Below, piece by piece: positions 42,235-42,259 of a stretch of DNA of 42,259 bases. Location: assembly GCA_016293225.1 (NCBI GenBank), contig JAEDEQ010000007.1, forward strand, positions 1 through 42,259, written 5' to 3'. Both the position numbers and the translations under genes were made by a program. Source of the stretch: Clostridiaceae bacterium. GTDB taxonomy: Bacteria; Bacillota; Clostridia; Oscillospirales; Acutalibacteraceae. The notes beneath the pieces are model-generated. The model was not told the origin of the DNA. It did no database searches and saw nothing but the letters and a program-made list of their open reading frames with translations. Each line of letters starts with the position of its first letter. Positions within the stretch are counted from its first letter, which is position 1.

Positions 42235-42259
42235 TGTGGCAATATGAAAAAATTTTACA
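42234..42259 (+). CDS. cotJC: CotJC, N-terminal fragment (truncated by window end)
   Basis: The visible codons give MWQYEKIL, matching the MWxYEKxL start of CotJC, a manganese-catalase-like spore coat protein. The assignment rests on eight residues plus the cotJA-cotJB order. Confidence 0.75.

Overview
The window looks like a chromosomal segment of a spore-forming, low-to-mid-GC member of the Clostridia, most probably an Oscillospiraceae/Ruminococcaceae-like gut Firmicute. The grounds are Gram-positive style ribosome sites (AGGAGG type), vegetative TTGACA/TATAAT promoters with 17-base spacers, a T-box leader in front of thrS, intrinsic terminators, and the start of a cotJ spore-coat operon at the right edge. 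The genus assignment is inference. No rRNA, tRNA, CRISPR array, insertion sequence or prophage was seen.

Left part (1-16.9 kb), mostly minus strand, is housekeeping. It holds a truncated TetR-type regulator, a TtcA-like PP-loop protein, secG, the protein-quality cluster tig-clpP-clpX, a metallophosphoesterase, thrC, an M19 dipeptidase with yraN and rnhB, an orphan P-loop protein, pgi, and a D,D-carboxypeptidase. Two tRNA-modification genes (mtaB and the tmcAL/ylbM homologue) converge with a 6-base overlap. Next come a small Cys-rich DUF1540 protein and an exported protein of unknown role carrying a CxxC-x13-CxxC knuckle.

Middle part (17-28 kb) begins with a cytidylate-kinase-like gene. It is followed by a response regulator/histidine kinase pair and an ABC ATPase/FtsX-type permease pair. 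An identical 16-base palindrome, ATTACTGAATTGTAAT, sits before both halves of this four-gene module and is the best candidate operator. Then an aminotransferase and asnS face a threonine-specific T-box and thrS across a divergent promoter region.

Right part (28-42 kb) holds the most interesting locus. It is a five-gene minus-strand operon encoding an amino-acid adenylating enzyme, a fold-type-III PLP decarboxylase, an acyl carrier protein, an MBOAT acyltransferase and an SGNH/DltD-like membrane-anchored protein. It follows a two-component system, with direct repeats and a weak promoter between the two. The layout resembles the dlt teichoic-acid D-alanylation pathway with a carrier-linked amino-acid decarboxylation step added, as in butirosin biosynthesis. 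I infer that it modifies an envelope polymer with an acyl group other than D-alanine. After it come two overlapping flavoprotein genes with a palindrome on their promoter, a DUF2975/YozG-like regulator/DUF4173 membrane cluster, and cotJA-cotJB-cotJC (the last truncated by the window end).
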